A DNA stretch of 64,000 nucleotides, taken from NCBI RefSeq assembly GCF_003585925.1, contig NZ_NRJH01000012.1, forward strand, positions 1 through 64,000, in the 5' to 3' direction. The translations under genes and the position numbers were made by a program. The notes below the pieces were generated by a model. It saw nothing but the letters and a program-made list of their open reading frames with translations, was not told the DNA's origin and did not search any database. Origin of the DNA: Psittacicella melopsittaci (GTDB lineage Bacteria > Pseudomonadota > Gammaproteobacteria > Enterobacterales > Psittacicellaceae). Below, piece after piece: positions 17,701 to 27,154 of this stretch. Positions within the stretch are counted from its first letter, which is position 1. Each line of letters begins with the position of its first letter.

Positions 17701-19845
17701 TTATTTTTTGCCACGTTTACGTGCCGAGCGACTTACTCGCATTACTTTATTTTTTGGGATAACAACTTTTTTAACTTTTCTCTCAGGTGCTTTTACCTCT
17801 GGTTCTGGTTCGCTAAATGGCACTGAGAAGTCGCCGTTAATTGTTTCTTTAAGGCTGTTTAAGTAATTTAAGTCTTCACCTAGATTGCGAGCATTTCTTT
17901 GTTGCTGGGCTTGCATATGCGAGAATAAAGCCTGCTCAAGATTTGGACGCCCTGCTGATTCTGGTTTAGTTTGTTTGGCTTCGAGAAGCTTGTCAATTTG
18001 CCCAAAACCTTCAGGAGTTGCTTTACCACGGAATTGGCGATCTTTTTGGCTTTGTGCTTTGGCAACAAGAGCAAGTTTATCTTGGTGAGCAAAAGTAGGA
18101 GTTAATAGCTCACTTAAAGACACTTTAATCTTGGCTTTAACATTTTTGAGAGCCCCAACACGATTTTGCGGTAAAACTTCACTTGCTAAAAAGTATTTTT
18201 CTTTATTACCTTTTTTACGCTGACTATAGTTAGCAAACGCATTTTTGTAAGCTTCTTTTAAGAACTCGAGTTGCTCTGGCGTGTATTTTTGCTCTCTTTG
18301 ACGGATGCGTAAACTACGCATTGCTGTGTACTCATCCAGCACTTTAGCTACATTTTCTTGATAAGCTTGTACTTGCGGAGCATAGTCTTGGGCTAAATCT
18401 AAAGCTTGAGTTTGGCTTGTTTGCAGCGAAATCATTTTCTTAACAAACTCTTGTTGCTCTGAGTTGAGGTCTTCGGCAAGAACACTATGAGCATGTTGTA
18501 ATACAACTGGAGCTAAAGCTTGGGCTTTAGGTTCAACAAAAGCAGGAACATACACCGAACCTTGTTCATCTCCATAGCTATCGATAAACACATCGAGAAG
18601 ATCTGGTGAGTTATAGTCAATTGCTACATAGTCTGGTAACTCAGTGCAATTGGTATAGATATCCGCTAAATGATAAACATGGTTAGCAAAATAAAGAGGA
18701 TCGTCTTTATTTTTAAGATAGCTATTGAGATCGATTACCGCATCAAGATTTAACTCAGGATCCTTGCTAGTAAAGGTTGGATTAATGCCTTGATTTGGGT
18801 CTTGTTGTTTTTCTCTTAATTCTTCCATGGTATGAAGAATACGAGCATAGGCTTTACGTAAAGAATCAACAATAAAGTTAAAGCTCTCTGGATAGTTTTG
18901 CTTTTGTTTATTAATTTGCTCTTGGAAAAATTCTTTTTGTTCTTCTCGACGTGGGAAACAAGCTAAAGTTCCTAAGTGTTTTACTGAACGAGCAAACTCA
19001 TGTAAAGGTTTACCACTATTAGCAAATAAACGTCCAAGTTTATAGTAGTTTTCTGGAAGCCCTAGTTCTGGGTTATAAACATAGTGATCAACAATGTAGC
19101 TTAAACTACGCGTGTGTTGATCGGTAAGATCAAATCTAAAGAACCAGAATGGAGCTTGAGATTCAAGATCTATTTTAGCCAGACTAGCGTGATAGCATGC
19201 TCCTAAACCTAAACTAAAGGCAATGTAACTATAACTCGACATATATAGATCTAACAGATCTAAAATGCGTTGTTGGTTATAGATATTGTGTTCTTTGTGT
19301 AAGTAAGCAAACACAAACTTAAACATTGCACTAGTTAAAACAAATGGTGGGAACTTTTTATAGCGCTCTGGAGCTATTTGTTCAAAACCATTGTTAGGAT
19401 CACGCATTTTTTCTGCCATATAGTCGATTTCATTTAGGTTAAGAGCTTCGACATTAGCAAAAGCGTTCTTAGTATCTATCTCGGTTAAATAGTAATCATA
19501 GTAGGTTACCATTTTCATGAGAATAATATGACGTAAATCGCGATCGTCGTTATTTGCTATTAATAAAGAAGCGTATAACGAGCTAAAAGTTAAAACTAAT
19601 AACCCTGTGCTATAAGCTTTTTTACCCTCGGTATTAACTAAACGAAAAGCACGATTTGAATCATGGTTAAATGATTTTTCGCGCCCATGTTTTTGCGAGT
19701 TAATGGTTCGATTTAAATGGAAAATTGAATTTACTATAGGGTCATTAAAATTTAAGCGATTGGTAAAGTTTACCGTAAACTCTAATTCTATTAAAATTGC
19801 TCGGTAGAGATCCGGAGCATAATTCATTTTTTTGCTAAACTTCAT
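17701..19845 (-). CDS. Protein of unknown function (714 residues)
   Basis: I do not recognise this protein. It has no signal peptide; one mildly hydrophobic stretch (YSTGLLVLTFSSLYASLLIA, about 92-111) is probably buried helix rather than membrane. The first 350 residues look alpha-helical with many Tyr, Phe and Leu. A charged, Gln-rich helical middle (430-560) follows. The end is a Pro/Lys/Arg-rich basic tail (KVKKVVIPKNKVMRVSRSA then RKRGKK), suggesting nucleic-acid or ribosome contact, which is only inference. The start is well supported: AGAGGTG lies eight bases before the ATG. It has its own terminator and no operon partners, and sits between two porin genes with similar composition to its neighbours. 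Confidence 0.85.
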   Translation of the reverse strand: MKFSKKMNYAPDLYRAILIELEFTVNFTNRLNFNDPIVNSIFHLNRTINSQKHGREKSFNHDSNRAFRLVNTEGKKAYSTGLLVLTFSSLYASLLIANNDDRDLRHIILMKMVTYYDYYLTEIDTKNAFANVEALNLNEIDYMAEKMRDPNNGFEQIAPERYKKFPPFVLTSAMFKFVFAYLHKEHNIYNQQRILDLLDLYMSSYSYIAFSLGLGACYHASLAKIDLESQAPFWFFRFDLTDQHTRSLSYIVDHYVYNPELGLPENYYKLGRLFANSGKPLHEFARSVKHLGTLACFPRREEQKEFFQEQINKQKQNYPESFNFIVDSLRKAYARILHTMEELREKQQDPNQGINPTFTSKDPELNLDAVIDLNSYLKNKDDPLYFANHVYHLADIYTNCTELPDYVAIDYNSPDLLDVFIDSYGDEQGSVYVPAFVEPKAQALAPVVLQHAHSVLAEDLNSEQQEFVKKMISLQTSQTQALDLAQDYAPQVQAYQENVAKVLDEYTAMRSLRIRQREQKYTPEQLEFLKEAYKNAFANYSQRKKGNKEKYFLASEVLPQNRVGALKNVKAKIKVSLSELLTPTFAHQDKLALVAKAQSQKDRQFRGKATPEGFGQIDKLLEAKQTKPESAGRPNLEQALFSHMQAQQQRNARNLGEDLNYLNSLKETINGDFSVPFSEPEPEVKAPERKVKKVVIPKNKVMRVSRSARKRGKK

Positions 19846-20227
19846 CTATTTTGCACCTCTAAAAATTTAGCTTAAATGTAACCAGACATAGTTCATGCCT
19901 TGGCTCACATGGTCTAGCTAAATTCGATTACTTTGCATTCATAATACATCCTCTATATTTTATACTAAATCTCTAGCTCGCGTGAAATTTTCCTGCTAAA
20001 AAGCTAATTTTTAGTATTTTTTTTGCTTGTATACTCTAGTTGGACAAAGAAGATTAGTTAGCTTTTATACTAACTAGGCTTTTTGGTTTCTTTTAGTCGT
20101 GGTTATTTATGGTTTAGTGTTTATTTTTTTTTGTTTATTGTTTATTGTTTATTGCTGCAGCCTCAATTAAATCAACAACCAAATTAAATAACTTTTGCCC
20201 AACCAACAAAATACCACAACCTCAAAA

Positions 20228-20413
20228 CTATCATTTGCAAGGTTAAAAATTGCTATCTTACTATCATTTGCAATAATTAACGGTAACAAGAGATTAAAAT
20301 CAGAGTAAACTCCCTAACTATCATTTGATAATTGTAAAATAAAAGATGAGGTTAAGGTTGTAATATATTTCATTTGGTAGATAAAATTATCAGATTAACC
20401 TATCATTTGCTAA
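20228..20413 (+). repeat. Four direct copies of CTATCATTTG
   Basis: CTATCATTTGCAA at 20228-20240 and 20261-20273, CTATCATTTGATAA at 20318-20331 and CTATCATTTGCTAA at 20400-20413. Spacing is uneven (33, 57, 82). The core ATCATTTGC also forms one arm of the Fur-type palindrome at 49384-49402, so these may be regulator half-sites. Confidence 0.7.
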
Positions 20414-20656
20414 TTTAGGCGAAAAAATAATAAAATTTTTCTATATTTTTGCATTTTATTCACAATTTAGATTTTTTATTGAGTATAATAAGCCTAAATT
20501 TATTATCCCTTGAGGAAAATAAACCATTTCCACTTTTACAAGATAAGAAAGGTTTATTAGCCCTAAATAACTCTCTAATAAACTCATAGGACTAATCCTT
20601 GGTTAATTTCTTTTGCCTATCCTTGAGATAGAGTCTAGGATATGTCCTTATTCCTT

Positions 20657-20712
20657 GGCTATATAGTTAGTATTCCTGGCTATATAGTTAGTATTCCTAA
20701 CTATATAGTTTA
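20657..20712 (+). repeat. 21-bp phased tandem repeats with palindromic core
   Basis: GGCTATATAGTTAGTATTCCT at 20657 and again at 20678, then AACTATATAGTTT at 20699; each step is exactly 21 bp, two helical turns. The core CTATATAG is palindromic. It lies 160-215 bases before the porin ATG. Confidence 0.8.
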
Positions 20713-20870
20713 AATACATGTGTCTACAATAGTTTTTATTGCCCACAACTTGATTGTGAAGCTGTGATAAATTATTTTAAAGAAACTTCTATACTTAACT
20801 AATTTACAAAAGACTAATCTTTCCAAGTGTTTAGTACTCTTTCTTATGTTTTAGATTAATAAGATTGAAT

Positions 20871-22172
20871 ATGAAAAAAACACTTTTAGCTTTAGTATTA
20901 GGAAGCATGGCAGCTTCTTCATTTGCTTACGTTAATTTATTTGCTTCAGCAGATGGTCGTTCTACGATCCAATTAGGGTTAGACTTACGTCTTCACTATA
21001 TCTATGATGGTAAAGACCTTGATATTCGTAATGGGGCTACACAATCTCAAGATTGGGTAAATACTTTAGGTTTCCGTCCACGTGTTCAATTACGTGCTCG
21101 TGCATGGTTAAATCCAAGAACTAACATCGGTTTTGATTCGCGTATCGGTGCTAACTGGATTAACTCACACGCAGGTATGCAAAATGCTACAGCGTCTCGT
21201 ACACAATACTACGGTACTATTAACTATGGTACTTACGATACACGTGCACAAGCTTTCCCTGAACGCTACACTTTAGAAAATGGTGTTACTAAACAAAAAA
21301 CTCGTTCAATTACCAATCCACGTTTTGAACGTTTATATGTTTACTTTGAAAACTTTGACTTCGGTAGAATCACTATCGCTCCAGGTTTATCAAACATCCG
21401 TTCTCAAGAACAAGGGGCTGCAGATTATAACGATTTCGGTACTTCAACCAACGTTGTAACTACTCCATACTCAGCTTTATCTGATGTATACTTAACTTAT
21501 GCAGACTGGACTGCTCGTTATGATCTAACTAGCGATCCTAACAAAAAATACCGTGTTGCAGTTTCAACATCTTGGAAACAAGGCGAAAGATACGTTGATG
21601 GTCGTAACAAATACGCGCGTGATATCCAAGCTTCATTTGGTTGGAAATTTGACCGCAATAACTCTATCTACTTAAACTTAGCTACAGCTCGTAGCATTAA
21701 TGAAAGCACAACGGCATTCTTAGGTTACACAACTGCATGGGGTGCTGAAGTTTACTTAGACTTACGTCCAATTCCAGGCTACAGAGATTTACGCGTACGT
21801 ACTAATGTTTCTGTGTTAAAACAACACGACTACAACCGTGACCAACCATCTCACAAAGCTTCGTTTGGTTTAGATGTACAACACAACAATACTTTTGTTA
21901 AAGGCTTAACAGTTTACGGTGGTTACATCAACAAATACACTAAATCTCACTACAACAGAAATACTGGTAACTACAGCCAAGTACAAGAATCAGCTACTTA
22001 CTTAGGTACAGAATACTGGGTATTTGATTCATACGCTGGTGATGCATTTAGCTTAAAATACTTTGTTGAAGGTAACTACTACAAAGTTAGAAATACTACA
22101 GCTGCTTCAACTCGTGTAGTTAATAAACTAACAGACAAACAAGTAGCTACAGGCTTTAGATTATTCTACTAA
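20871..22172 (+). CDS. Outer-membrane porin-like protein (433 residues)
   Basis: The start is set at the ATG giving MKKTLLALVLGSMAASSFA, a signal peptide; an in-frame TTG two codons upstream is less likely. The mature protein is rich in Tyr, Arg, Asp and aromatic beta-strands (GLDLRLHYIYDGKDLDIRNG, RVQLRARAWLNPRTNIGFD, RITIAPGLSNIRSQEQGAADYNDFGTST), and ends in KQVATGFRLFY with a terminal aromatic. Length and layout fit general porins. It resembles the other porin at DFGTST and in strand rhythm. Codon use is strongly biased (CGT, GGT, TTA, AAA), suggesting high expression. Regulation may be complex, given the repeated operator-like arrays upstream. Substrate is unknown. Confidence 0.82.
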   Translation: MKKTLLALVLGSMAASSFAYVNLFASADGRSTIQLGLDLRLHYIYDGKDLDIRNGATQSQDWVNTLGFRPRVQLRARAWLNPRTNIGFDSRIGANWINSHAGMQNATASRTQYYGTINYGTYDTRAQAFPERYTLENGVTKQKTRSITNPRFERLYVYFENFDFGRITIAPGLSNIRSQEQGAADYNDFGTSTNVVTTPYSALSDVYLTYADWTARYDLTSDPNKKYRVAVSTSWKQGERYVDGRNKYARDIQASFGWKFDRNNSIYLNLATARSINESTTAFLGYTTAWGAEVYLDLRPIPGYRDLRVRTNVSVLKQHDYNRDQPSHKASFGLDVQHNNTFVKGLTVYGGYINKYTKSHYNRNTGNYSQVQESATYLGTEYWVFDSYAGDAFSLKYFVEGNYYKVRNTTAASTRVVNKLTDKQVATGFRLFY

Positions 22173-22247
22173 TCCTCTAAAACTGTTGAACCTTTCTTAA
22201 CAAGAGAGCTGCAGTTAGAGTGATATTGACTTTTTTCATGTGTCTAG

Positions 22248-22283
22248 AAGCAACCTTAAATTCATTAAGGTTGCTTCTTTTCA
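22248..22283 (+). terminator. Terminator of the second porin gene
   Basis: GAAGCAACCTTAA / TTAAGGTTGCTTC with loop ATTCA, then TTTTC. Confidence 0.85.
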
Positions 22284-22476
22284 TTTTAGATCCTACCTCC
22301 GCGCAAGATGTTCGTTTTTTATCATTTTGTCTTTTTCTCCTTATCTTTCTTTTGCTTAAAAATCAACCTCTTAACAAAAGAACAGTAAAATAACTTTACT
22401 TTTTCCCGCCTATATTTATACACTAACTTATTGATTATTAATCATAATCTATTTTACTCTTTTTCTTACCTAAAAG

Positions 22477-22492
22477 TGTGAACTAGATCACA
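22477..22492. promoter_or_regulatory. Perfect CRP-type site
   Basis: TGTGAACTAGATCACA matches the TGTGA-N6-TCACA consensus in both arms. Its centre is about 60 bases upstream of the start predicted from TATAAT at 22532-22537, the spacing of a class I activator site. Confidence 0.8.
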
Positions 22493-22543
22493 AAATGAAA
22501 AGTTTTTTACTTTTTTGCTAAAATATTTGCCTATAATATTTGC

Positions 22544-22733
22544 ATGAGAATAACTTACGTTATTTACTCTATTGTATGTTGTTTTTTATAACTTTGGTTA
22601 AATCTTTCTTCTTATAATAATCTTTGTTGCAAAGTTAAAAACTGCCTACAAACCATATACAAATATAAATCTTTATTTACATTTACTCTCGTTTTATTTA
22701 TTAAGGTGGCGTTGTTTGAACGCCACCTTTTTC
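22544..22733 (+). ncRNA. Candidate CRP-controlled small RNA
   Basis: A -10 box (TATAAT, 22532-22537) with a CRP site 60 bases up and a strong terminator, AAGGTGGCGTT / AACGCCACCTT plus TTT (22703-22733), define a transcript of about 190 bases. No convincing long frame is present; a 15-residue frame (MRITYVIYSIVCCFL, 22544-22591) would be leaderless. A second TATAAT near 22613 could yield a shorter form of about 110 bases. AATAAC/GTTATT forms a 5' hairpin. Known CRP-dependent small RNAs exist in enterobacteria, but no homology to one was recognised. Confidence 0.6.
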
Positions 22734-22985
22734 TCTTTGTTTATAATTTCTCCTGTCTAACTTAGCAAGAATATATAATTCCCAACTTTAAAGTCCATAG
22801 ACGTTAATTTTTCGGAGAAAAAATTTATTATTTTCCGAATATTACGGGCAAAAAAAGGATATAATAAAAACATATGGTTTTTATTTAATATTGCATTAAA
22901 AACCATAAAACTTCTTATGTCTGGAAAAAGAATTTTTTTGCTTTTTCCTCTGTCTCAACTCCATAACTAGAGAACTTTAAAGCGT

Positions 22986-25900
22986 ATGAATTTAAGTGAA
23001 AATGAATTTGAAAAAAACGTAATCGACACTTTAACTAGTTTATACCCATATGGTTGGGATTTTTTAAACAGTAAACTTACCCGTGAAAGCGATTATGTAT
23101 CTGAAGACAGGTTATTAAGAAACCTTAAAGAAATCATAGAAAGAAACAACCGTTCGATATTACTTCAATCAGGCTCGGCAAAACTTGACGACCAAGAATT
23201 CAAAGAAGTTATTAATGAGATTAGGGAATCTATCTACAACAAAGAAAATTCTAAAGGATTTGTGCCATTTAATGCGGCTGTCTTTTTACAAAGTAGTGGT
23301 AGACCTACCGAAGTCCAAATTACCCGTACAAGTGATCACAAAGAACATAAAATATCTTTAATTCTCTTTTCTTCGGATGAGAAAAAACCTCAAGGGTATA
23401 GAGACTACCAACCGACTTATCAAATTGCTCAACAAGTTCAAATTGGTAACTACCGTGCGGATTTAATGTTACTAATTGATGGTCTTCCTGTAGTTCTCTT
23501 TGAGAATAAAAGAAAAGATGTAGATATTAATGGAGCTTATAGTCAAGTTAAGCGTTATCTTAATGAAATCGATCAAAAACAACTAACAATTTTCTCTACA
23601 ATTCAAGTTTGTGCAGTAGCTAAAGAAAATGAGTTAAGATACTTTGCTCGTCCAAATACTAACGAAGATATTGACAGAAAATATTGCTATCAATGGACCG
23701 AAAAAAATAAAGACATCAAAACCTTCGGTGATCTCCATTTAAAAAGAATTGATCTCGATAGTCAAAAGGAAATTCCGGCTTCATTTGAGGTTCCAGTAAC
23801 TGACGTAACTTTAGTGTTAAAAAATCTATTTACCCCTCTAAATACACGTCATATGGTGACTAACCATATTATTACTGAAAAAGGTATCAGGCCTAGAATT
23901 ATGCTCATGCGTAAATACCAAGCTAAGGCAGTAGATGAGTGCATTTCTCGAATTAACAAAATGCTAACCCATCTTGACGATGAGGGACACTTTACGCAAG
24001 TTGGTAGTGATATAGAGCCAATAGTGCAAAAAACTAAAACGGTAGTTAACCGCTTAGGTTATGTATGGCATACTACGGGAGCGGGGAAAACCGTAACCAG
24101 TTTTAAAATTGCTAACCTTATTGCCCGCAGTGAAAGTAAAATCCAAAAAGTAGTTTTTCTTGTTGATCGTATTGACTTAAGAAAACAAACTTATGATAAC
24201 TTCAGTCGCTTTTTAACTTCGTCTGAAGACAGCCTTATAGTTATCGATAACTCAGAAGGAAGTGGTAGTAGAACCCTTGGGGAAGCTCTTGCAAGCAACC
24301 AAACAAATAATATTACTATTACTACTATTCAAACTTTACATAAGTTCCTTACTAGCTCTAACCCTGAGTATAAAGAGTTAGCCGATATAGCAGCCGAAAA
24401 AAATATTCTGTTTATTGTTGATGAAGCCCATCGTTCGACAAGCGGTGACTCTTTAAAAGAGATTCGTAATATTCTAAAATACACCGCATGGATTGGTTTT
24501 ACTGGTACTCCGAATCTCGATGACTATAAACCAGAATATCTCGGAACTTACAAAAACACCGAGGCTATATTTGGTAAATTAGTACACTCATATACCATTT
24601 TACAAGCTATTTATGATAATAACGTGCTTGGTTTTGATGTGCACTTTACCCAAATAGATAACATTCAACAGGTTTTTGATCCAGAAAAAAATACTGACTT
24701 TGCTAACTTTGCGGCAAAAGAAAAATTTACTTTTGAGCCGTATGAAGATGAAAGTCCAGATGATTACAATAAGCGCTATAACGAAGTTACGGATAAATAC
24801 CTTAACTTAAAACTCAAGCACGCAGAGCAAAGTCAAGTTGCTAAAAACTATATTAAAAGCATAGTTGCCTTTACGCTAGAAAACTGGAAGCTCTTTTCTA
24901 AAGAGCGTAAATTCAGTGGTATGTTAACTACCACTTCCATTAACATGGCTTATCACATTTTCTGTGAGTTTAGAGATCAACTTGCACAAATGAGTGAAGA
25001 AAGGAAAAAAGCTCTCTTTGTTGACAACCTGAAGTTTACGGCTATTTTTAGTGACAAAGTTGATAATAAAGGCGATGGCGATGACAAAGCCTACTTAAAA
25101 GAAATCAGAGAGCACTACCGTAATACTCTTGGCTTCAATGATAACTTCCATGAAAGTGATGCTATGGAACGTATCAAGCGCGTTAATCGTAAAGAAAAAG
25201 AGGATCCTAAAGAATATTTAGACTTAATTATTGTTGTTGACAAGCTTTTAACTGGGTTTGATGCACCAAAACTACACACTTTAATTGTTGATCGTATCTT
25301 AAGTGGCGCAAAACTAATTCAAGCTTACTCAAGAACTAACCGTCTTTCTAATTACAAACCTTACGGTAAGATCATTAATTTACGTGCACCACAACGTAAT
25401 AAAGAAGAGTTCTTAGCAGCTATGAAAACCTACTCGGGACTTAGTGAAGATGATAAGTTTGATGCTAAGGTTATAATGCCTGAGCAGGATGAGCTGGTAA
25501 TAAGAATTGCTAAACGCCAAGAAGATTTAGCAAGAGTTAATGCTGTATTTAGCAACTCTGAATCCCCGTTTAATCTCCCGTACATTCGTGAATATGGTTT
25601 AGCAGGTCTCGCAATTCCAGATCTAACTTCAACAGACGAAGGCTCTGAAAGCTATAAGTTATTAAAAGAGTTGCACTCTATTCTGAGAGATATTAATTAC
25701 TTAACTCTGCAAGCTAAAGACCGTCCTTTAGAATATAATGCCGAGGGTAAACTTATTTCTGGTTATGATGAAAATGACCCTGATGCGTTTTATGAATCTC
25801 TAGGTCTTAAAGATAAAGAGACCTACCAAAAAGGTTATGTGGATCCTCAATCTCTCATTGGACAGCAATTAGCTAACTTTCGGGCAAGTAAAAAGTCAGA

Positions 25901-26615
25901 AAATCCTAATTCACCCTTTCTCGAAGAAGAAGAGGTAGAAGAAGATCAAATTGGCGATAATCTTTACCAATTAAATATTCTTGAAGAAGAAAATCTTCGT
26001 GTTACTAAACAAAAAGTTATAGAGTTTATCCATCAGTTTATTGATACTGGCTTAGCTACCACCCCAACGCGCGAAGCCTTTATTGAAACAACTCTAAAAA
26101 CTTTAGAGACTCTAAAAACTATGGATTACTACGAGATAGCGTCTCACTTTAAAGCAGCCCTTGCGTGTGTTGAAAATGAACTCAATTCTTTATTTAACAG
26201 TAATAAAAATTTTGATGTAGAAGAACTGGAGAAACACTTCAAAGAGTTCTTCAAGAACGCGCAAAGCATTATCGAAGGCAATAATAGCGGAGATTCTCTC
26301 AATAGTATAGTTTTCGGTTTTCAGTTTGATGTCTTTATTGACAAAGTTAAAAGTAATCCTTCTACATATCCGTTTATCAACTTTGATGAACAAACTATAA
26401 AGACAATTGAAAAGTTTAGAAAAGAGGCTATTTATAATCTCAACAATCCTAATAGTGATGTAAGAACTTTCCGCCCTCGAATTTCATATTTTACTGATGA
26501 AATTAACAAAAGTAGAAGTCGATTTGTAATATTAAGCGACTCTGATCCTGTAAAAATCTTTGAAAACGACTTAAACAGAATCGTTACCGCAGCTTATCAA
26601 ATTCCAGAAGCTTAA
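22986..26615 (+). CDS. Type I restriction enzyme R subunit-like protein, copy 1
   Basis: HsdR proteins combine an endonuclease and a DNA translocase motor. The N-terminal nuclease shows the PD-(D/E)xK core: the Asp of NYRADLMLLIDG (about 158) and LFENKRK (about 173-179). Motor motifs follow: Walker A WHTTGAGKT (about 360), DEAHRST (about 477), GFTGTPN (about 503) and AYSRTNRL (about 783). A long C-terminal helical domain completes 1209 residues, within the upper range for the family. It is followed by a close paralogue at 27155, and neither HsdM nor HsdS is in the window. All nuclease and motor residues look intact. The ATG is chosen because the nearby promoter and the paralogue begin alike (MNLSENEFEKN / MKITESQFESN). 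Possible roles: restriction with a methylase encoded elsewhere, or a stand-alone defence. Confidence 0.92.
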   Translation: MNLSENEFEKNVIDTLTSLYPYGWDFLNSKLTRESDYVSEDRLLRNLKEIIERNNRSILLQSGSAKLDDQEFKEVINEIRESIYNKENSKGFVPFNAAVFLQSSGRPTEVQITRTSDHKEHKISLILFSSDEKKPQGYRDYQPTYQIAQQVQIGNYRADLMLLIDGLPVVLFENKRKDVDINGAYSQVKRYLNEIDQKQLTIFSTIQVCAVAKENELRYFARPNTNEDIDRKYCYQWTEKNKDIKTFGDLHLKRIDLDSQKEIPASFEVPVTDVTLVLKNLFTPLNTRHMVTNHIITEKGIRPRIMLMRKYQAKAVDECISRINKMLTHLDDEGHFTQVGSDIEPIVQKTKTVVNRLGYVWHTTGAGKTVTSFKIANLIARSESKIQKVVFLVDRIDLRKQTYDNFSRFLTSSEDSLIVIDNSEGSGSRTLGEALASNQTNNITITTIQTLHKFLTSSNPEYKELADIAAEKNILFIVDEAHRSTSGDSLKEIRNILKYTAWIGFTGTPNLDDYKPEYLGTYKNTEAIFGKLVHSYTILQAIYDNNVLGFDVHFTQIDNIQQVFDPEKNTDFANFAAKEKFTFEPYEDESPDDYNKRYNEVTDKYLNLKLKHAEQSQVAKNYIKSIVAFTLENWKLFSKERKFSGMLTTTSINMAYHIFCEFRDQLAQMSEERKKALFVDNLKFTAIFSDKVDNKGDGDDKAYLKEIREHYRNTLGFNDNFHESDAMERIKRVNRKEKEDPKEYLDLIIVVDKLLTGFDAPKLHTLIVDRILSGAKLIQAYSRTNRLSNYKPYGKIINLRAPQRNKEEFLAAMKTYSGLSEDDKFDAKVIMPEQDELVIRIAKRQEDLARVNAVFSNSESPFNLPYIREYGLAGLAIPDLTSTDEGSESYKLLKELHSILRDINYLTLQAKDRPLEYNAEGKLISGYDENDPDAFYESLGLKDKETYQKGYVDPQSLIGQQLANFRASKKSENPNSPFLEEEEVEEDQIGDNLYQLNILEEENLRVTKQKVIEFIHQFIDTGLATTPTREAFIETTLKTLETLKTMDYYEIASHFKAALACVENELNSLFNSNKNFDVEELEKHFKEFFKNAQSIIEGNNSGDSLNSIVFGFQFDVFIDKVKSNPSTYPFINFDEQTIKTIEKFRKEAIYNLNNPNSDVRTFRPRISYFTDEINKSRSRFVILSDSDPVKIFENDLNRIVTAAYQIPEA

Positions 26616-26639
26616 AGATGGTTTTTAGGATAAAAATAA

Positions 26640-26678
26640 AAGTCCAGCGAATTTTATATTTGCTGGACTTATTTTTTT
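26640..26678 (+). terminator. Terminator of first hsdR copy
   Basis: AAGTCCAGC / GCTGGACTT with a 13-base loop, then ATTTTTTT. The 30 bases between stop codon and stem are shared with the second copy. Confidence 0.85.
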
Positions 26679-27154
26679 CTCGCTAAAATGAACAAAAAAA
26701 TTTACGAACCATAGTTTGGTTTTACTTACTTAAACATGAGAAAGAAAAAAGGAATTTTACTAAATAAACAGCTTATCTAGATAAAATTATTGTAATTTGG
26801 CTATTTTACTTAAGTTATAGGCTAGATAACAGGATAATATTAAAACAAAGTACTTACATTAACCATCCTAAAAATATTACGAGCTTAAAAGCAGTAAAGA
26901 TAGAGTGTATCCGATAAGCTATAAGCAACATTAAAAAGAAAAAACAATACAAACCAAACACTACTAACTAAGAGAGTAAATTAAGTTTACAGTACGAATG
27001 ATAAAGCATTGAAAATAAAAAACTTCTAACCTATAATTAATTATAAGAGAACATAAAAATAATCAATCTTGGCAAATAAAAAACAACACTAAAGTCCGTT
27101 GTTTTAGATATTAATTTAAATAACCTTAAACAAAATTAGGAGCACTGTTAATAT
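26679..27154. other. AT-rich spacer between the two hsdR genes
   Basis: No gene or remnant of hsdM/hsdS is seen. TATAAT at 27032-27037 is a likely -10 for the second copy, leaving a leader of about 110 bases; AGGAGC at 27138-27143 is its ribosome site. Confidence 0.6.

Larger units (their letters stand above)
19846..20870. other. 1-kb regulatory interval before the second porin
   Basis: No gene seen. It contains four direct copies of CTATCATTTG (20228-20413), a -10 TATAAT at 20484-20489, three phased 21-bp palindromic repeats (20657-20712), and TATACT near 20791. The divergent gene at 19845 must also start here. Confidence 0.7.
22284..22985. other. Interval holding a CRP-site promoter, orphan transcript and hsdR promoter
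   Basis: No conventional gene. Besides the CRP site and transcript listed separately, TATAAT at 22860-22865 lies 121 bases before the first hsdR ATG, and ATGGTTTTTA / TAAAAACCAT (22873-22905) could form a hairpin in that leader. A palindrome TGATTATTAATCA lies at 22432-22444. Confidence 0.6.
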
